Positions 16,761 through 24,543 of a DNA stretch of 64,000 bases are shown one piece after another. The stretch comes from Paenibacillus harenae DSM 16969 (GTDB lineage: Bacteria > Bacillota > Bacilli > Paenibacillales > Paenibacillaceae): assembly GCF_000422465.1 (NCBI RefSeq), contig NZ_KE383844.1, forward strand, positions 681,070 through 745,069, read 5' to 3'. The notes under the pieces were generated by a model. That model saw only the letters and a list, made by a program, of their open reading frames with translations, was not told where the DNA came from and ran no database searches. Within the stretch, counting starts at the first letter, position 1. Every line of letters begins with the position of its first letter. The position numbers and the translations under genes were made by a program.

Positions 16761-16789
16761 AACTGACTGAAAAACCATTTCAGTCAGTT
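16761..16789. promoter_or_regulatory. TetR operator, perfect 12-bp inverted repeat
   Basis: AACTGACTGAAA and TTTCAGTCAGTT are perfect inverted arms separated by five bases. The site lies 24 bases upstream of the TetR start codon, next to the ribosome-binding site, which fits autorepression of the TetR-yhgE operon. Confidence 0.88.
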
Positions 16790-16874
16790 CGACTAAAACA
16801 TCATAGCACGCTGCACGGCGGATTGCAACTTGGGTTTTATTCTGCCTACCTCCATCCACCCCGCCCAACTGAAA

Positions 16875-18311
16875 CTAAACTCCCGCCTTCTCCATCATCC
16901 CGCGCGCGATCCATACGCCCGCCGCGCCGGCTTGAGCCAGTCCGCGCGTGATGCCTGCGCCGTCCCCGCCGCAGAATAGTCCGGCGATTTCCGTCTCGAA
17001 TGAATCCGTCAGCTTCGGACGGGCGGAATAAAACTTCGCTTCAACGCCGTAGAACAGCGTGTGCTCGGAAGCAATACCCGGCGTTACCTTCTCCAGCGCC
17101 TCCACCATCTCGATCAGGCTGCGCATCGTATTGTACGGCAGCACAAGCCCGAGATCGCCCGGCACCGCTTCCTTCAGCGTCGGCTCCAGAAAGCCTTCGC
17201 GGATCCGGCTTTCCGTCGAGCGTCTCCCTCGAATAATATCGCCGTACTTCTGGACGATCACGCCGCCGTTAGAAAGATCATTCGCACGTTTGCAGATTTC
17301 CCGCGCATATTCGTTCGGTTTATCAAACGGCTCCGTAAACTTATGCGACACAAGCAAAGCAAAGTTCGTATTCGGCGAGCCAAGAGCCGGATCCTTATAG
17401 GAGTGACCGTTCGCCGCCATGACGCCGCTATGATTTTCGACGACAACATGCCCGGACGGATTGCTGCAGAACGTACGCACCCGCGTGCCGACCGAGGTGT
17501 TGAATACGAATTTCCCTTCGTACAAATGCTCGTTGATTTCACGCATTACCACATCGCTCGTCTCGACGCGCACGCCGACATCGACCTGATTATTGTACAT
17601 TTGCAGGCGCCGCTTCTTCAATATTTCCGACAGCCATTTCGAACCGTCGCGGCCCGGCGCGATCATGACCAGATCCGCTTCATGCGAATCGCCGCCCTTC
17701 AGCGTGATGCCCCGCACCTTATGCTTGCCATCCTGCTTCACCGTTATCATATCCTCGACTTCCGCCTTGAACAGCATGTCGATCCGCGGCTCCAAGTAGG
17801 CGCAGATGGACTGCAATATCTCCAGATTTTGCTCCGTTCCAAGATGGCGAACCTGCGCTCGCAGCAGCTTGAGCCCCGCCGCGTAGCCCCGTTGCTCGAT
17901 ATCGCGGATCGTCTCCGTCGTCGGGTCGGTAATGTTCGTCGTAGCGCCGTGCTGCAGATTAATATCGTCCACGTAACGAATCAGCTCAAGCACCTTGGAA
18001 GGAGCCAAATAATCGGTCATCCATCCGCCGAACTCCGTTGTAATGTTGAACTTCCCGTCGCTGTAGGCGCCGGCGCCGCCGAAGCCCGCCGTGATCGAAC
18101 AGGCCGGCAGGCAGCCGGCAAAATCCTTTTTGCCAGCGGCAGGCGGACACAGCTTGATTTTCTCCTCCAATATCGGACAGCTGCGTTTATATATCGAGTG
18201 GCCCTTATCCACTAACAAAACCTTCCAATGAGGCGCTTTCAATGTCAGCTCATAACATGCGAAAATACCGGCCGGACCTGCTCCAACCACAATAACATCG
18301 TATTTGCTCAT
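16875..18311 (-). CDS. FAD-dependent oxidoreductase of the COG2509 type
   Basis: 478 residues from ATG 18311, supported by GGGAGGAA upstream. The N terminus has the FAD Rossmann motif GAGPAG (residues 10-15). A Cys-rich stretch (SCPILEEKIKLC...GCLPAC) and TAGFGGAGAYSDGKFN follow, then a C-terminal GLFCGGDGAGITRGLAQAG FAD-closing motif. These define the uncharacterised dehydrogenase family COG2509; substrate and reaction are not known. The gene sits behind a purine riboswitch (18389-18453), which ties it to purine status. Its 3-prime end almost abuts the TetR-yhgE unit. Confidence 0.88.
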   Translation of the reverse strand: MSKYDVIVVGAGPAGIFACYELTLKAPHWKVLLVDKGHSIYKRSCPILEEKIKLCPPAAGKKDFAGCLPACSITAGFGGAGAYSDGKFNITTEFGGWMTDYLAPSKVLELIRYVDDINLQHGATTNITDPTTETIRDIEQRGYAAGLKLLRAQVRHLGTEQNLEILQSICAYLEPRIDMLFKAEVEDMITVKQDGKHKVRGITLKGGDSHEADLVMIAPGRDGSKWLSEILKKRRLQMYNNQVDVGVRVETSDVVMREINEHLYEGKFVFNTSVGTRVRTFCSNPSGHVVVENHSGVMAANGHSYKDPALGSPNTNFALLVSHKFTEPFDKPNEYAREICKRANDLSNGGVIVQKYGDIIRGRRSTESRIREGFLEPTLKEAVPGDLGLVLPYNTMRSLIEMVEALEKVTPGIASEHTLFYGVEAKFYSARPKLTDSFETEIAGLFCGGDGAGITRGLAQAGAAGVWIARGMMEKAGV

Positions 18312-18348
18312 ACTTCTACTATTCCTCCCGTATCGCTCGAATAGACAC

Positions 18349-18400
18349 AAAAAATCCTGACTCCGAATAGGTATGCCAAAGCAGCCTATCCGTAGCCAGG
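18349..18400 (-). terminator. Riboswitch expression-platform terminator
   Basis: CCTGGCTACGGATAGG (18385-18400) pairs with CCTATTCGGAGTCAGG (18356-18371) at 13 Watson-Crick positions plus G-T pairs, followed by six T residues. The 5-prime arm is also the P3/P1 3-prime strand of the aptamer, so aptamer folding and terminator folding exclude each other. Confidence 0.8.
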
Positions 18401-18453
18401 AATTATCGGTTCCTTGTAGAAACCCTCAAACCGTATCTTTGAGGATATACGAA
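18389..18453 (-). ncRNA. Purine riboswitch aptamer (guanine-type, C74)
   Basis: P1 pairs TTCGTA with TACGGA. P2 is CCTCAAA / TTTGAGG with loop GATACGG. The J2/3 core is GTTTCTAC. P3 is AAGGAA / TTCCT with loop CCGATAA complementary to L2. The J3/1 sequence GCTACG places C at the specificity position 74, predicting guanine/hypoxanthine binding rather than adenine. All conserved core bases of the family are present. Confidence 0.9.
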
Positions 18454-18461
18454 CATAAGAA

Positions 18462-18490
18462 AGCATAGCGCAAAATAACGAATGTGTCAA
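18462..18490 (-). promoter_or_regulatory. SigA promoter for the riboswitch-controlled gene
   Basis: TTGACA (18485-18490) and TATGCT (18462-18467) are spaced exactly 17 bases on the minus strand. Predicted transcription starts a few bases before the aptamer P1 strand. Confidence 0.82.
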
Positions 18491-18709
18491 CTGACCAAAT
18501 CATAATTGTTCGTATTCGGTTGAATTATACGCTTTTTCATTATTTCAATTACCCGATACACATCCAAAAGACGAACATTGGACAATCCTCACCGAGACAC
18601 AAATACACCCGCCCCCGTCTCGGGATGACTTTGCTTTGTCAAAAGAGATATAATACTTGTACCGGCTCATCATCATCTGCCATGCAGAACAAAAGGAGTG
18701 TTTCCGAAC

Positions 18710-19048
18710 ATGTCATACAAAGAAATTACGTCCATAGAGGAATGGAATAAGGTTTACGAGAACTCATCCGAGCGTCCTCTCGTCGTTTTCAAACACAGCA
18801 CAACCTGCCCGGTCAGCGCGAACGCGCACCAGGAGTTCTCGAACTACCTGAACGGCACGCCGAATCAGAACGTGGAATACGTACTCGTCAAGGTGATTGA
18901 GTCGCGCCCCGTATCGAATCAAATCGCCGAGGACACGTCGGTGAAGCACGAATCCCCGCAAATCATTTACATCGATAAAAAAGCAAAGGTGTGGACCGCT
19001 TCCCATTGGTCCGTCACCAAAGCGCATATTTCCGCCGTACTCGACTAG
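18710..19048 (+). CDS. ytxJ: YtxJ-like bacilliredoxin-family protein
   Basis: 112 residues with a thioredoxin-like fold: VVFKHSTTCPVSANAHQEF near the N terminus and SPQIIYIDKKAKVWTASHWSVT, with the cis-Pro element SPQ, near the C terminus. The single active-site Cys in TCPVS is the YtxJ signature. The family is linked to bacillithiol-dependent thiol repair. AAAAGGAGTG precedes ATG 18710. It appears monocistronic. Confidence 0.9.
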   Translation: MSYKEITSIEEWNKVYENSSERPLVVFKHSTTCPVSANAHQEFSNYLNGTPNQNVEYVLVKVIESRPVSNQIAEDTSVKHESPQIIYIDKKAKVWTASHWSVTKAHISAVLD

Positions 19049-19135
19049 AGCCGTACATCAGCATTCGATCGGGTTAGATAGATGCGGAGCTTCAACCAGC
19101 AGAAACGCCTGCCCTTAGCACTTGTCAGAGGACGA

Positions 19136-19202
19136 AACCGTTTCGAGGAGAATTCTAAGCGCATATAAGCGTAAAACTTATAAATGCTTAGTGATTAAAA
19201 AG
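19136..19202 (+). repeat. Dispersed intergenic element, copy 2
   Basis: Same block order as 2484-2553: AACCGTTTCG, GAGGAGAATTCTAAGC, TATAAGCG, AAAACTTATAAA, CTTA, AAAAAG. Here it lies downstream of ytxJ and its last bases merge with the terminator at 19196-19253. Confidence 0.72.
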
Positions 19203-19253
19203 CCCAAACCTTCGCCGACATGCGATGGATTGGGCTTTTTTTTCGTGCAGCAG
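19196..19253. terminator. Bidirectional Rho-independent terminator
   Basis: AAAAGCCCAA pairs with TTGGGCTTTT across a 22-base internal loop. A run of eight T follows on the plus strand and an A-run precedes it, so it can end both ytxJ and the convergent amino-acid permease. Confidence 0.8.
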
Positions 19254-19262
19254 CTTAAATGC

Positions 19263-20702
19263 TTATTCCTCCGGATCCAGCTTGCATTCCGACAGCTTGA
19301 GCATCTTGGTGCGGTGCTTCCATTTGTGACCGAGGAAGATGGCCAGAAATAATGGAATGCCTACATAAGAAGCGATCATATACCCCCAGTCGATGCGGCC
19401 GTCATTCAGCGCGCCGACAAATTGGCCGAAAATTACGATCAGACAGAGCGCCATCGCAAGCAGCGGGCCGAACGGAAACCATTTGGCACGGTACGTCAGC
19501 TCATTCAGGCTCCGCCCCTGCGCCGCAAACGCCCTCCGGAAACGGTAATGGCTGATCGCGATGCCAAGCCAGACGATGAAGCCCGACATGCCCGATGCAT
19601 TGAGCAGCCATACATAGACAACGCCGTCGCCGAAGAAGGATGCGAGAAAAGCAAGCATGCCGAGCGCAGCCGTCACAAGCAGCGACGCAGCCGGCACGCC
19701 GCGTTCATTCAGCTTGGCCAGAAATCGGGGGGCTTTTCCGTCCTTCGCCAGCACCCAGAGCATCCGGGTCGATGCGTACATGCCGGAATTGCCGGCCGAC
19801 AGCACCGAGGTCAGAATGACCGCGTTCATGACCGAAGCCGCAACGGCAAGTCCTGCTTTTTCGAAAATAATCGTAAACGGACTCGTTGCAATATCGCTGC
19901 TTGCGATTTGCTCGTCGGTATGCGGGATCAACAGGCCGATGAGCAGGATGGCGAGGATATAAAACAGCAGAATGCGCCAGAAGATCGTTTTGATCGCTTT
20001 CGGGATATTTTCGCGCGGATTCTCGCTCTCGCCCGCCGTAACCCCGATCAGCTCGGTTCCCTGGAAGGAGAAGCCGGCTGCCATGAACACGCCCAGGATA
20101 GCCAAAAAGCCCGCGGGAAACGGGTTTTCCGTCAAATTCCGGAAACCCGCCGCTTCCCCCCTCCAAATGCCGACGACCATCATGAGGCCGAGCGCAATGA
20201 ACACGATAACCGTTATGATTTTGATCATGGCAAACCAATATTCCGATTCGCCGTACCCTTTAACCGATAATAAATTCAACCCTGTCATCAACAGCAGAAA
20301 TAATCCGCTCCATAGAATCGACGGACTGTCCGGAAACCAAAATTTCATGATCAAGGTCGCGGCCGACAGCTCGGCGGCGATCGTTATGGCCCAGTTGTAC
20401 CAATAGTTCCATCCTAAAGCGAAGCCCAGCGAAGGATCGACGAAACGGGTGGCATACGTGCTGAACGTTCCCGATACCGGCATATGCGTCGCCATTTCCC
20501 CCAGGCTGGTCATTAAGAAATATACCATGATGCCAATCAGCGCATAGGCAAGCAGCGCTCCGCCCGGACCCGCCGAATGAATCGCGCCGCCGCTCGCCAG
20601 GAAAAGTCCCGTCCCGATCGAGCCTCCCAGCGAGATCATCGTGATATGCCTTGCTTTTAGCCCTCTGCGCAGCGAAACTGCGCCTTTTTGTTGCTTACTC
20701 AA
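19263..20702 (-). CDS. Amino-acid permease, APC superfamily (LysP/GabP-like)
   Basis: 479 residues, about 12 membrane helices. It begins at TTG 20702 with GGAGTG upstream. The N-terminal motif HITMISLGGSIGTGLFLASGGAI is the amino-acid permease signature. SLGEMATHMPVSGTFSTYATRFVDPSLGFALGWNYWYNW and SFQGTELIGVTAGESENPRENIPKAI are strongly LysP/GabP-like. It probably imports lysine, GABA or another amino acid by proton symport; the exact substrate is undetermined. Confidence 0.9.
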   Translation of the reverse strand: MSKQQKGAVSLRRGLKARHITMISLGGSIGTGLFLASGGAIHSAGPGGALLAYALIGIMVYFLMTSLGEMATHMPVSGTFSTYATRFVDPSLGFALGWNYWYNWAITIAAELSAATLIMKFWFPDSPSILWSGLFLLLMTGLNLLSVKGYGESEYWFAMIKIITVIVFIALGLMMVVGIWRGEAAGFRNLTENPFPAGFLAILGVFMAAGFSFQGTELIGVTAGESENPRENIPKAIKTIFWRILLFYILAILLIGLLIPHTDEQIASSDIATSPFTIIFEKAGLAVAASVMNAVILTSVLSAGNSGMYASTRMLWVLAKDGKAPRFLAKLNERGVPAASLLVTAALGMLAFLASFFGDGVVYVWLLNASGMSGFIVWLGIAISHYRFRRAFAAQGRSLNELTYRAKWFPFGPLLAMALCLIVIFGQFVGALNDGRIDWGYMIASYVGIPLFLAIFLGHKWKHRTKMLKLSECKLDPEE

Positions 20703-20881
20703 CGATTAACACTCCATTCATGCCTTCTCTAGTTGCGCGATATGCCCTAAGTTTGCTAATTTTTCCGTTTTTTATCCACAGCTCCCGCAAATAAACCGTT
20801 CAAACGAACTAACCGATGGACAGAAATTCATTATATAATGAATAGGAAATAATTCTATGGTAATAAGAGAGGAATGGTACA

Positions 20882-21496
20882 ATGTTTGGAAAATTGGCTG
20901 CAGACGCTCTTGGACTGAGCGACATCGGGTCGGTAATCAAGCCTGAGGATTACAGCAAAGTCGATTCTGACGACTATGTCATGCACGAGGACAACGAGAA
21001 AATTTATTTTCTCATTAAATCGAAGTCGGACGAATATTGCTTCACCAATCTGGCGCTTATCCATTTGGACGGCACGAGCGCTATGAGCAAGAAACGCACG
21101 CTGAAGCGTTATTCCTACAGCGCCAACCAGATCTCGCAGGTTTCTCTCGAAACGGCCGGCACGGTCGATCTTGATGTCGAGATCAAATTTTCGATCGGCT
21201 CGGTTCCCTTCAACATCGACGTGAACAAGAAGCACATCGAAGAGCTGAAGGACCTGTATAAGGCGCTGATCAAAATCTCGGAAATTACGCGCGAGAATGA
21301 AATCTCGCTTGAATACGCAAGACGCAGCCTGGATCTCGCGTCCTCGACGCTGCAGCACATCCACAAAGGCGATTTCAACATCGTCGAGCAGTTCGACGGC
21401 CTGAATAAATCCGCCTTCAACTGGCTCGTGAACACGCACAAGCAGTACAAGGTGAAGGATTTCGGCACGATTTTCGAGCGGTATATTAATAACTAG
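20882..21496 (+). CDS. PH-domain protein, YvbH-like
   Basis: 204 residues, soluble. Residues 1-125 resemble a bacterial PH domain (DEYCFTNLALIHLDG, LKRYSY). The C-terminal helical part (NEISLEYARRSLDLASS...) fits the YvbH oligomerisation extension. The function of YvbH proteins is unknown. AGAGAGGAA precedes the ATG, and a terminator follows at 21503. Confidence 0.8.
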   Translation: MFGKLAADALGLSDIGSVIKPEDYSKVDSDDYVMHEDNEKIYFLIKSKSDEYCFTNLALIHLDGTSAMSKKRTLKRYSYSANQISQVSLETAGTVDLDVEIKFSIGSVPFNIDVNKKHIEELKDLYKALIKISEITRENEISLEYARRSLDLASSTLQHIHKGDFNIVEQFDGLNKSAFNWLVNTHKQYKVKDFGTIFERYINN

Positions 21497-21502
21497 GAAA
21501 AA

Positions 21503-21534
21503 AGCAGACCGGCGTTTTCGTCGGTCTGCTTTTT
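21503..21534 (+). terminator. Rho-independent terminator of the PH-domain gene
   Basis: AGCAGACCG pairs with CGGTCTGCT around a GCGTTTTCGT loop, followed by a T-run, seven bases after the stop codon. Confidence 0.9.
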
Positions 21535-21652
21535 GGGGCTTGGGTAAAATTTTGAACGAATGCGGCTGGGCTTCTTCCGATCCGACAGCAGCCCAATCAA
21601 ATCACCAGCCTATGAATAGGTTAATATCAGCAGGTAACGGGAGGCTGGGTAA

Positions 21653-21787
21653 ATGAAGGATCGCAGCGACGTGCTAAGCGCCGAAGACATCGGATTAATT
21701 GCGGCTATATTAGTGTTGGTAGGCGATGTATTCGCCGTATGGGCGTTGCTCAAAGCCAGAAAGGAAGAGGCAGGAAACCATAAATAG
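21653..21787 (+). CDS. Small single-pass membrane peptide (44 aa)
   Basis: A 44-codon frame starting at ATG 21653 with ACGGGAGG eight bases upstream. The product has an acidic N terminus, one clear transmembrane helix (about residues 13-33, IGLIAAILVLVGDVFAVWAL) and a basic C-terminal tail (KARKEEAGNHK), predicting an N-out/C-in anchor. It resembles no family I recognise. Its last codons and stop lie inside the first unit of a decamer repeat array. The coding call rests on the ribosome-binding site and the membrane pattern. Confidence 0.65.
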   Translation: MKDRSDVLSAEDIGLIAAILVLVGDVFAVWALLKARKEEAGNHK

Positions 21788-21878
21788 CCGCAAATAACCT
21801 CACATAACCACAGATAACAAGAGATAACAAGACATAACCACTGATAACCACAGATAACTACAAATAGCCGCAGATAGC
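21779..21878 (+). repeat. Exact-period decamer array, 10 units
   Basis: Ten consecutive 10-base units of the form NNNANATAAC or NNNANATAGC (for example CACAGATAAC, AAGAGATAAC, CACTGATAAC). The period never slips. It begins over the last codons of the 44-aa peptide gene. No function is known. Confidence 0.85.
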
Positions 21879-22000
21879 CTAAAGAAGTCTAAAGAAGACT
21901 AAACGAACAAAAAAAATCTCGTTAAATCTCAGTAATCATAAGTAATCTAACCAACAACAAATCGCTTCATATCCCCCCTCAGCTCAATGAGCGAGGCAGT

Positions 22001-23227
22001 TTAGACTCCATACACATCCATCGCCGCCAGCACGCCGCGTCCGGCATCCACCCGGTAGCCGTGACGCAGGAGCACGGCCTCCAGCGCCCCCAGCGTCAGC
22101 AGCACATTGCGCTTGCTGCAGCTGTAGCCCATCGTGCCGATGCGCCATATTTTGCCCTTCAGCGGGCCGAACGAGCTGGCGATCTCGATGCCGAACTGCC
22201 CGAGAAGCATCGTTCTCACCGATTCGCCGTCGATGCCGGCCGGGATTTCAACGCAGGTGACGACGGTCATTTTGCACGAAGGGTCGCCGTACAGCTTCAG
22301 CCCCATCGCCTCAATACCGGCCATTAGCGCAGCTTCATGCTGACGGTGCCTGATATAACGCGCCTCGAGTCCCTCTTCCAGGACAAGCCGGAGGCCTTCG
22401 CGCAGCGCATACAGCATCGAAGTCGCTTCCGTATGATGATTAAGCCTAGCCGGGCTCCAATAGTCCTGCAGCTGGCTAATATCCAAATAGTTACTTTGGA
22501 TCGGGCGCAACAGCGGATCCTCTTCGTCGTCAACCGGTAGAAGGCCCCTTTCGATTTTTTTGCGCTTCTGCAGCTTGGCTTCCGCGCGTTGGTTATATGT
22601 AATCGGCGCCATCCCAGCCGGTACGGACAAACATTTCTGCGTGCCGCCGATGACCGCATCGAGGAGCAGCCGGTCCGTTGCCACCTCAATTCCGCCGATC
22701 GTCGCGACGGCGTCAACGACGAGCAGCGCCCCCGTCTCTCTGCACACTTGCCCGATGCCTTCCAGCGGCTGTATCCTCCCCGTGGACGTCTCGCCGTGCA
22801 CAAGGGCGACCAGAGCCGGGCGATGCTCGCGAATCGCGGCCGCAATCTCGGAAACGTCGAAGACGGCGCCCCATTCTTTCTCCAGCGTAACCACCTCCGC
22901 GCCGCACCGCTTGGCGATTTCCGTCAGCAGGTGGCCGAAGCGCCCATAGATGGGCACCAGCACCTTATCCCCGGGTTCGATCAACCCGACGAGCACAGCC
23001 TCAATGCCGGAACGGGACGTCCCGTCGACGGGGAACGCCCATTCGTTCGAAGTCATGAACAGCTCCCGGAGCATGCCCATCGTTTCATTCATCAGCGACG
23101 TAAACTCCGGATCGAACTGTCCCAATATCGGGTAAGACATCGCCCGCAGCACGCGCGGATCGACCTCCACCGGACCGGGTGTCATAATGGTGCGCGGCGA
23201 CGGCGACAAGTCCCTGTATGCCTTCAT
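22001..23227 (-). CDS. pucG: (S)-ureidoglycine-glyoxylate aminotransferase
   Basis: 408 residues, fold-type I PLP enzyme. Lys198 in GGTQKCLSVPAG is the predicted Schiff-base lysine. The N-terminal MTPGPVEVDPRVLRAMSYPILGQFDPEF is shared with alanine-glyoxylate aminotransferases and Bacillus PucG. In the ureide pathway it transfers the amino group of ureidoglycine to glyoxylate, yielding glycine and oxalurate. The ATG overlaps the stop of the amidohydrolase gene (ATGA). It is the last gene of the puc operon. Generic serine/alanine-glyoxylate aminotransferase activity is the alternative, but the context favours PucG. Confidence 0.9.
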   Translation of the reverse strand: MKAYRDLSPSPRTIMTPGPVEVDPRVLRAMSYPILGQFDPEFTSLMNETMGMLRELFMTSNEWAFPVDGTSRSGIEAVLVGLIEPGDKVLVPIYGRFGHLLTEIAKRCGAEVVTLEKEWGAVFDVSEIAAAIREHRPALVALVHGETSTGRIQPLEGIGQVCRETGALLVVDAVATIGGIEVATDRLLLDAVIGGTQKCLSVPAGMAPITYNQRAEAKLQKRKKIERGLLPVDDEEDPLLRPIQSNYLDISQLQDYWSPARLNHHTEATSMLYALREGLRLVLEEGLEARYIRHRQHEAALMAGIEAMGLKLYGDPSCKMTVVTCVEIPAGIDGESVRTMLLGQFGIEIASSFGPLKGKIWRIGTMGYSCSKRNVLLTLGALEAVLLRHGYRVDAGRGVLAAMDVYGV

Positions 23228-24513
23228 GGTAGCCCTTCCCCCTCATAGCCTAATCGATAGAGCAGCTCCGTCAGCACGAGCGCTCCTGCAGCCAGATCGC
23301 GCGGCTTCGTGTATTCCTCCGGCGAATGCGATATGCCTCGCCTGCTCGGAACGAACAGCATTGCCGTCGGGCAAATATGCGCGAACATTTGGGCATCATG
23401 CCCCGCTCCGCTAACCATCCGCTTCGACGGCACGGACAGGCTGCAGATCACCTCATCCATCTGCCGCTTCAACTCGTCATTCATCGGCACCGGCGCCTCT
23501 TGAAACCATACCGTGCCTTGAATGGTTAGCTGCCTTGCATCCGCCAGTTCCGTAAACGTACGCATCACCCACTCACAGAAGCTGTCGAGAGCCTGCTCGT
23601 CGACATGCCGCGCGTCTACGGTAAAACTTACCTTGCCGGGCACGACATTCGGCACATTCGGCTGCACCTGCAGCCTGCCGACGGTAGCGACTAGCGGATC
23701 GCCGAGTCTGACCGCTTCCTTGCGCAAAGCCTGCATCATCGAGCTTACGCCTTCCAATGCGTCCTTGCGCAGCCGCATCGGCGTAGTCCCCGCATGGTTC
23801 GCCTCCCCAAGCACCTCGAACTGCAGCCTGCGCTGTCCGGCAATCGCTTCGACGACGCCGATGACCGCCCCTTCCGTCTCAAGGACGGCTCCCTGCTCGA
23901 TATGCGCCTCGATAAAAGCCCCAATGTCGCTGCGGCGGCTTTTCCTCCCGACGCCTTCGCCGAAGCCGCAGCTGCTCATGGCATCCGTGAAGGTCACGCC
24001 GCGCGTGTCCCGCAAACCGGCGACATGCCCAAAATCCCGTTTGCCAACGATGCTGCCCGAGCCCCAATAAGCCACCGGAAACCGGCTTCCTTCCTCTTCG
24101 CACAGCGAAACGACCTCCAGCGTACGCTTCGGCTGGCCGAACTGCCGACGCAAATAGACGAGCGCCGCAATGCCGGCCGCTATGCCGTATGCCCCGTCAT
24201 ACATCCCGCCCTGGATGACCGTATCGATATGCGAGCCGGTTAGAACGGAAGGTGCCGAAGCATCCTCGCCCGGTAATTTTCCGAATAAGTTGCCAACCTC
24301 GTCAAACTCCGCTTTCAGGCCGAAGCCGTCCATTTTGAGCGCTAACGCCCGTTGCGTCTCCAGCCAGCCGTCAGAGTAAAGCAGCCGCGATATGCCGCCT
24401 TGTTCATCCGTGCCGTACGTTGCCAGCTCATTCAATATCTGCATGACGAAGCTTTCAAAATAGTCCAGCAACCGCTCCTTTTCCTGCGGATGAGAAAGTA
24501 CGCTTCGCGCCAT
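23224..24513 (-). CDS. pucF: Allantoate amidohydrolase (M20 family)
   Basis: 429 residues of the M20 Zn-hydrolase/hydantoinase-carbamoylase family. Metal-site motifs are TGSHIDTVIQGGMYDGAYG, CEEEGSRFP, IEAHIEQGAVLE and the C-terminal GISHSPEEYTKPRDLAAG. Between allantoinase and PucG this is best read as allantoate amidohydrolase, releasing ammonia and carbon dioxide from allantoate to give ureidoglycine. N-carbamoyl amino-acid hydrolase is the other family option. It is translationally coupled to pucG. Confidence 0.9.
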   Translation of the reverse strand: MARSVLSHPQEKERLLDYFESFVMQILNELATYGTDEQGGISRLLYSDGWLETQRALALKMDGFGLKAEFDEVGNLFGKLPGEDASAPSVLTGSHIDTVIQGGMYDGAYGIAAGIAALVYLRRQFGQPKRTLEVVSLCEEEGSRFPVAYWGSGSIVGKRDFGHVAGLRDTRGVTFTDAMSSCGFGEGVGRKSRRSDIGAFIEAHIEQGAVLETEGAVIGVVEAIAGQRRLQFEVLGEANHAGTTPMRLRKDALEGVSSMMQALRKEAVRLGDPLVATVGRLQVQPNVPNVVPGKVSFTVDARHVDEQALDSFCEWVMRTFTELADARQLTIQGTVWFQEAPVPMNDELKRQMDEVICSLSVPSKRMVSGAGHDAQMFAHICPTAMLFVPSRRGISHSPEEYTKPRDLAAGALVLTELLYRLGYEGEGLP

Positions 24514-24543
24514 AGCTGCTCCTCCCTTCCTGTCAGCGAATGC

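Noticed and set aside
17061-18215. 384-codon plus-strand frame opposite the FAD oxidoreductase
   Set aside because: Arg/His/Leu-rich antisense frame of a confidently identified gene; no ribosome-binding site or family resemblance.
21781-21900. Possible CRISPR array from regular repeats
   Set aside because: The 10-bp period has no spacers and no cas genes are present.
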